6,939 nt of DNA, taken from assembly GCA_938016625.1 (NCBI GenBank), contig CALILB010000360.1:1-6939 (forward strand). Reading direction: 5' to 3'. The stretch's first letter is position 1; each line of letters opens with the position of its first letter. The position numbers were made by a program, and so were the translations under genes. The notes under the pieces were generated by a model that was given only the letters and a program-made list of their open reading frames with translations, searched no databases and had not been told where the DNA came from. This DNA comes from an uncultured bacterium. GTDB taxonomy: Bacteria > Acidobacteriota > Thermoanaerobaculia > Multivoradales > JAHEKO01. Shown here one piece after another: positions 5,925-6,939 of the stretch.

Positions 5925-6939
5925 ATGCTGAGAGCCCTGAGAACCCGGCTCACTGTTCGCCTCGGACTTGGTCTCTGCCTGGCCACCGGCGCCATCCTAA
6001 TCGCTGCGGGCGCTTGGAACCTTAGCCTCCAGCGAGCCCATCTCACAAGTCTGGTTGAGCTGAGCGCCACCGAGCGCGCCGATGTCATCCGCAGCTCGAC
6101 GCGCGAGGCGATGATGCGCAACGACCCGGGTGATGTCCTCAGGATCATCGAAGACATCGCCCGTCAGCCGACCATCGAACGAATTCGGGTGCTGGACAAA
6201 CGAGGCCACATCCGCGTTTCGAGTCAGTCCGAAGAGGTGGGCTCTCTCGTCGATACCACCGCCGAGCAGTGTGTCTCCTGCCACCTACCAGATCAGACTC
6301 TGGAACGCCTCGAGCAGCAGGAGCGAGCACGGATCTTTGTCAATCCGAATGGTGATCGCGTGCTGGGCGTCATTGCCCCTATCCCCAACGAGCCGGGCTG
6401 CGCCGAAGCAGCCTGCCATGCACACACGGCGTCACAGACAATTCTAGGCGTGCTCGATGTGCAGTTGTCCCTCGCTGGTGTAGATGAAGACCTGGCTGCT
6501 TCCGAAAGACAGTTGATGATCGGTCTGATCGGCACCGCTCTGGGGGTGCTGGTTCTCGCCTGGCTGCTGGTCTGGAGAATGGTGCTCAAGCCGGTCCGTC
6601 GTTTGGACCGGGCGGCCTCCAGAGTGGCGGCCGGCGATCTAACGACCAGAGTATCGATATCGTCAGAAGACGAAATCGGCCAGATGACCATGACCTGGAA
6701 CTCGATGGTCGGAGAATTGGATCGGGCTCGCAAGGAGCTGGAGCGGTGGGGTCAGACCCTCGAGGAGAAGGTGGACGAAAAGACCAATGAGCTCGAAGAG
6801 GCACACCGGAGGATGTTGTTGGTGGAGAAGATGGCTTCACTCGGCAAACTGGCCGCCGTAATGGCGCATGAGATCAACAACCCTCTCACCGGCATCAGTA
6901 CCTATGCCCACGTTCTGAGGAAGAAGCTGTCGTCCCCTT
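5925..6939 (+). CDS. Sensor histidine kinase with two c-type haem sites in a periplasmic sensor domain, 3' end cut by window
   Basis: 338 codons are visible with no stop. Helix 1 (about 13-33) and helix 2 (about 197-217) bracket a periplasmic domain of about 160 residues. That domain resembles a PAS/Cache-like sensor (IRVLDKRGHIRVSS at 87-100) and carries C116-V-S-C119-H120 and C159-x4-C164-H165, both in the compartment where c haem is attached. A HAMP linker follows (about 218-270, with P223 and the DEIGQM segment), then a charged coiled coil (about 265-300) and the phosphoacceptor box AHEINNPL with H315. The ATPase domain lies beyond the window. The H-box is of the NtrB/HPK4 style, so an NtrC-type partner is possible. 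ATG 5925 is the first in-frame start after the stop at 5892-5894; its ribosome site is weak. Redox state, O2, NO or CO are possible signals, none shown by sequence. Confidence 0.9.
   Translation, partial: MLRALRTRLTVRLGLGLCLATGAILIAAGAWNLSLQRAHLTSLVELSATERADVIRSSTREAMMRNDPGDVLRIIEDIARQPTIERIRVLDKRGHIRVSSQSEEVGSLVDTTAEQCVSCHLPDQTLERLEQQERARIFVNPNGDRVLGVIAPIPNEPGCAEAACHAHTASQTILGVLDVQLSLAGVDEDLAASERQLMIGLIGTALGVLVLAWLLVWRMVLKPVRRLDRAASRVAAGDLTTRVSISSEDEIGQMTMTWNSMVGELDRARKELERWGQTLEEKVDEKTNELEEAHRRMLLVEKMASLGKLAAVMAHEINNPLTGISTYAHVLRKKLSSP

Noticed and set aside
5997..6840. Several minus-strand frames opposite the sensor kinase
   Set aside because: They overlap the plus-strand kinase, which has membrane helices, HAMP and an H-box. 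Their products are Arg/Ser/Pro-rich with no motif.

Overview
This 6.9 kb, GC-rich window comes from a diderm bacterium with c-type cytochrome biogenesis and, by inference, a [NiFe] hydrogenase or another nickel enzyme. The cytochrome, the VCBS/CRTAC1-type propeller and the haem-binding NtrB-like kinase are a combination I associate with Acidobacteriota, Desulfobacterota or related anaerobic/respiratory lineages. Nothing here fixes the taxon.

Layout. Five genes lie on the minus strand and one on the plus strand. Reading leftward from about 5.76 kb: hypA (5759-5418), hypB (5418-4723) and a six-helix membrane protein with a histidine-rich loop (4730-4002). They overlap at each junction and form one nickel-handling unit. 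A 325-bp non-coding gap (3677-4001) with several inverted repeats separates them from a second unit: a membrane-anchored multihaem cytochrome (3676-1562) followed 12 bp later by a membrane-anchored seven-bladed FG-GAP/VCBS (CRTAC1-like) protein that runs off the left edge. Diverging from hypA, and running off the right edge, is a sensor histidine kinase (5925 onward) whose periplasmic sensor domain carries two c-type haem-attachment motifs.

How the genes may work together (inference). HypA and HypB deliver nickel to a hydrogenase large subunit, and the membrane protein probably moves nickel across the membrane. The cytochrome looks like a complete electron conduit in one chain: a five-helix part with four histidines placed to hold two b haems, then five c-type haem sites in the periplasm. 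The propeller protein made from the same transcript is a candidate partner on the periplasmic or cell-surface side. The divergent kinase could read the redox state or a gaseous ligand through its haems and, through a response regulator beyond the window, adjust these genes.

The FG-GAP gene and the kinase are both cut by the window edges, so their full lengths and further neighbours are unknown. Long antisense open frames across the FG-GAP and cytochrome genes are shadows and are not annotated.
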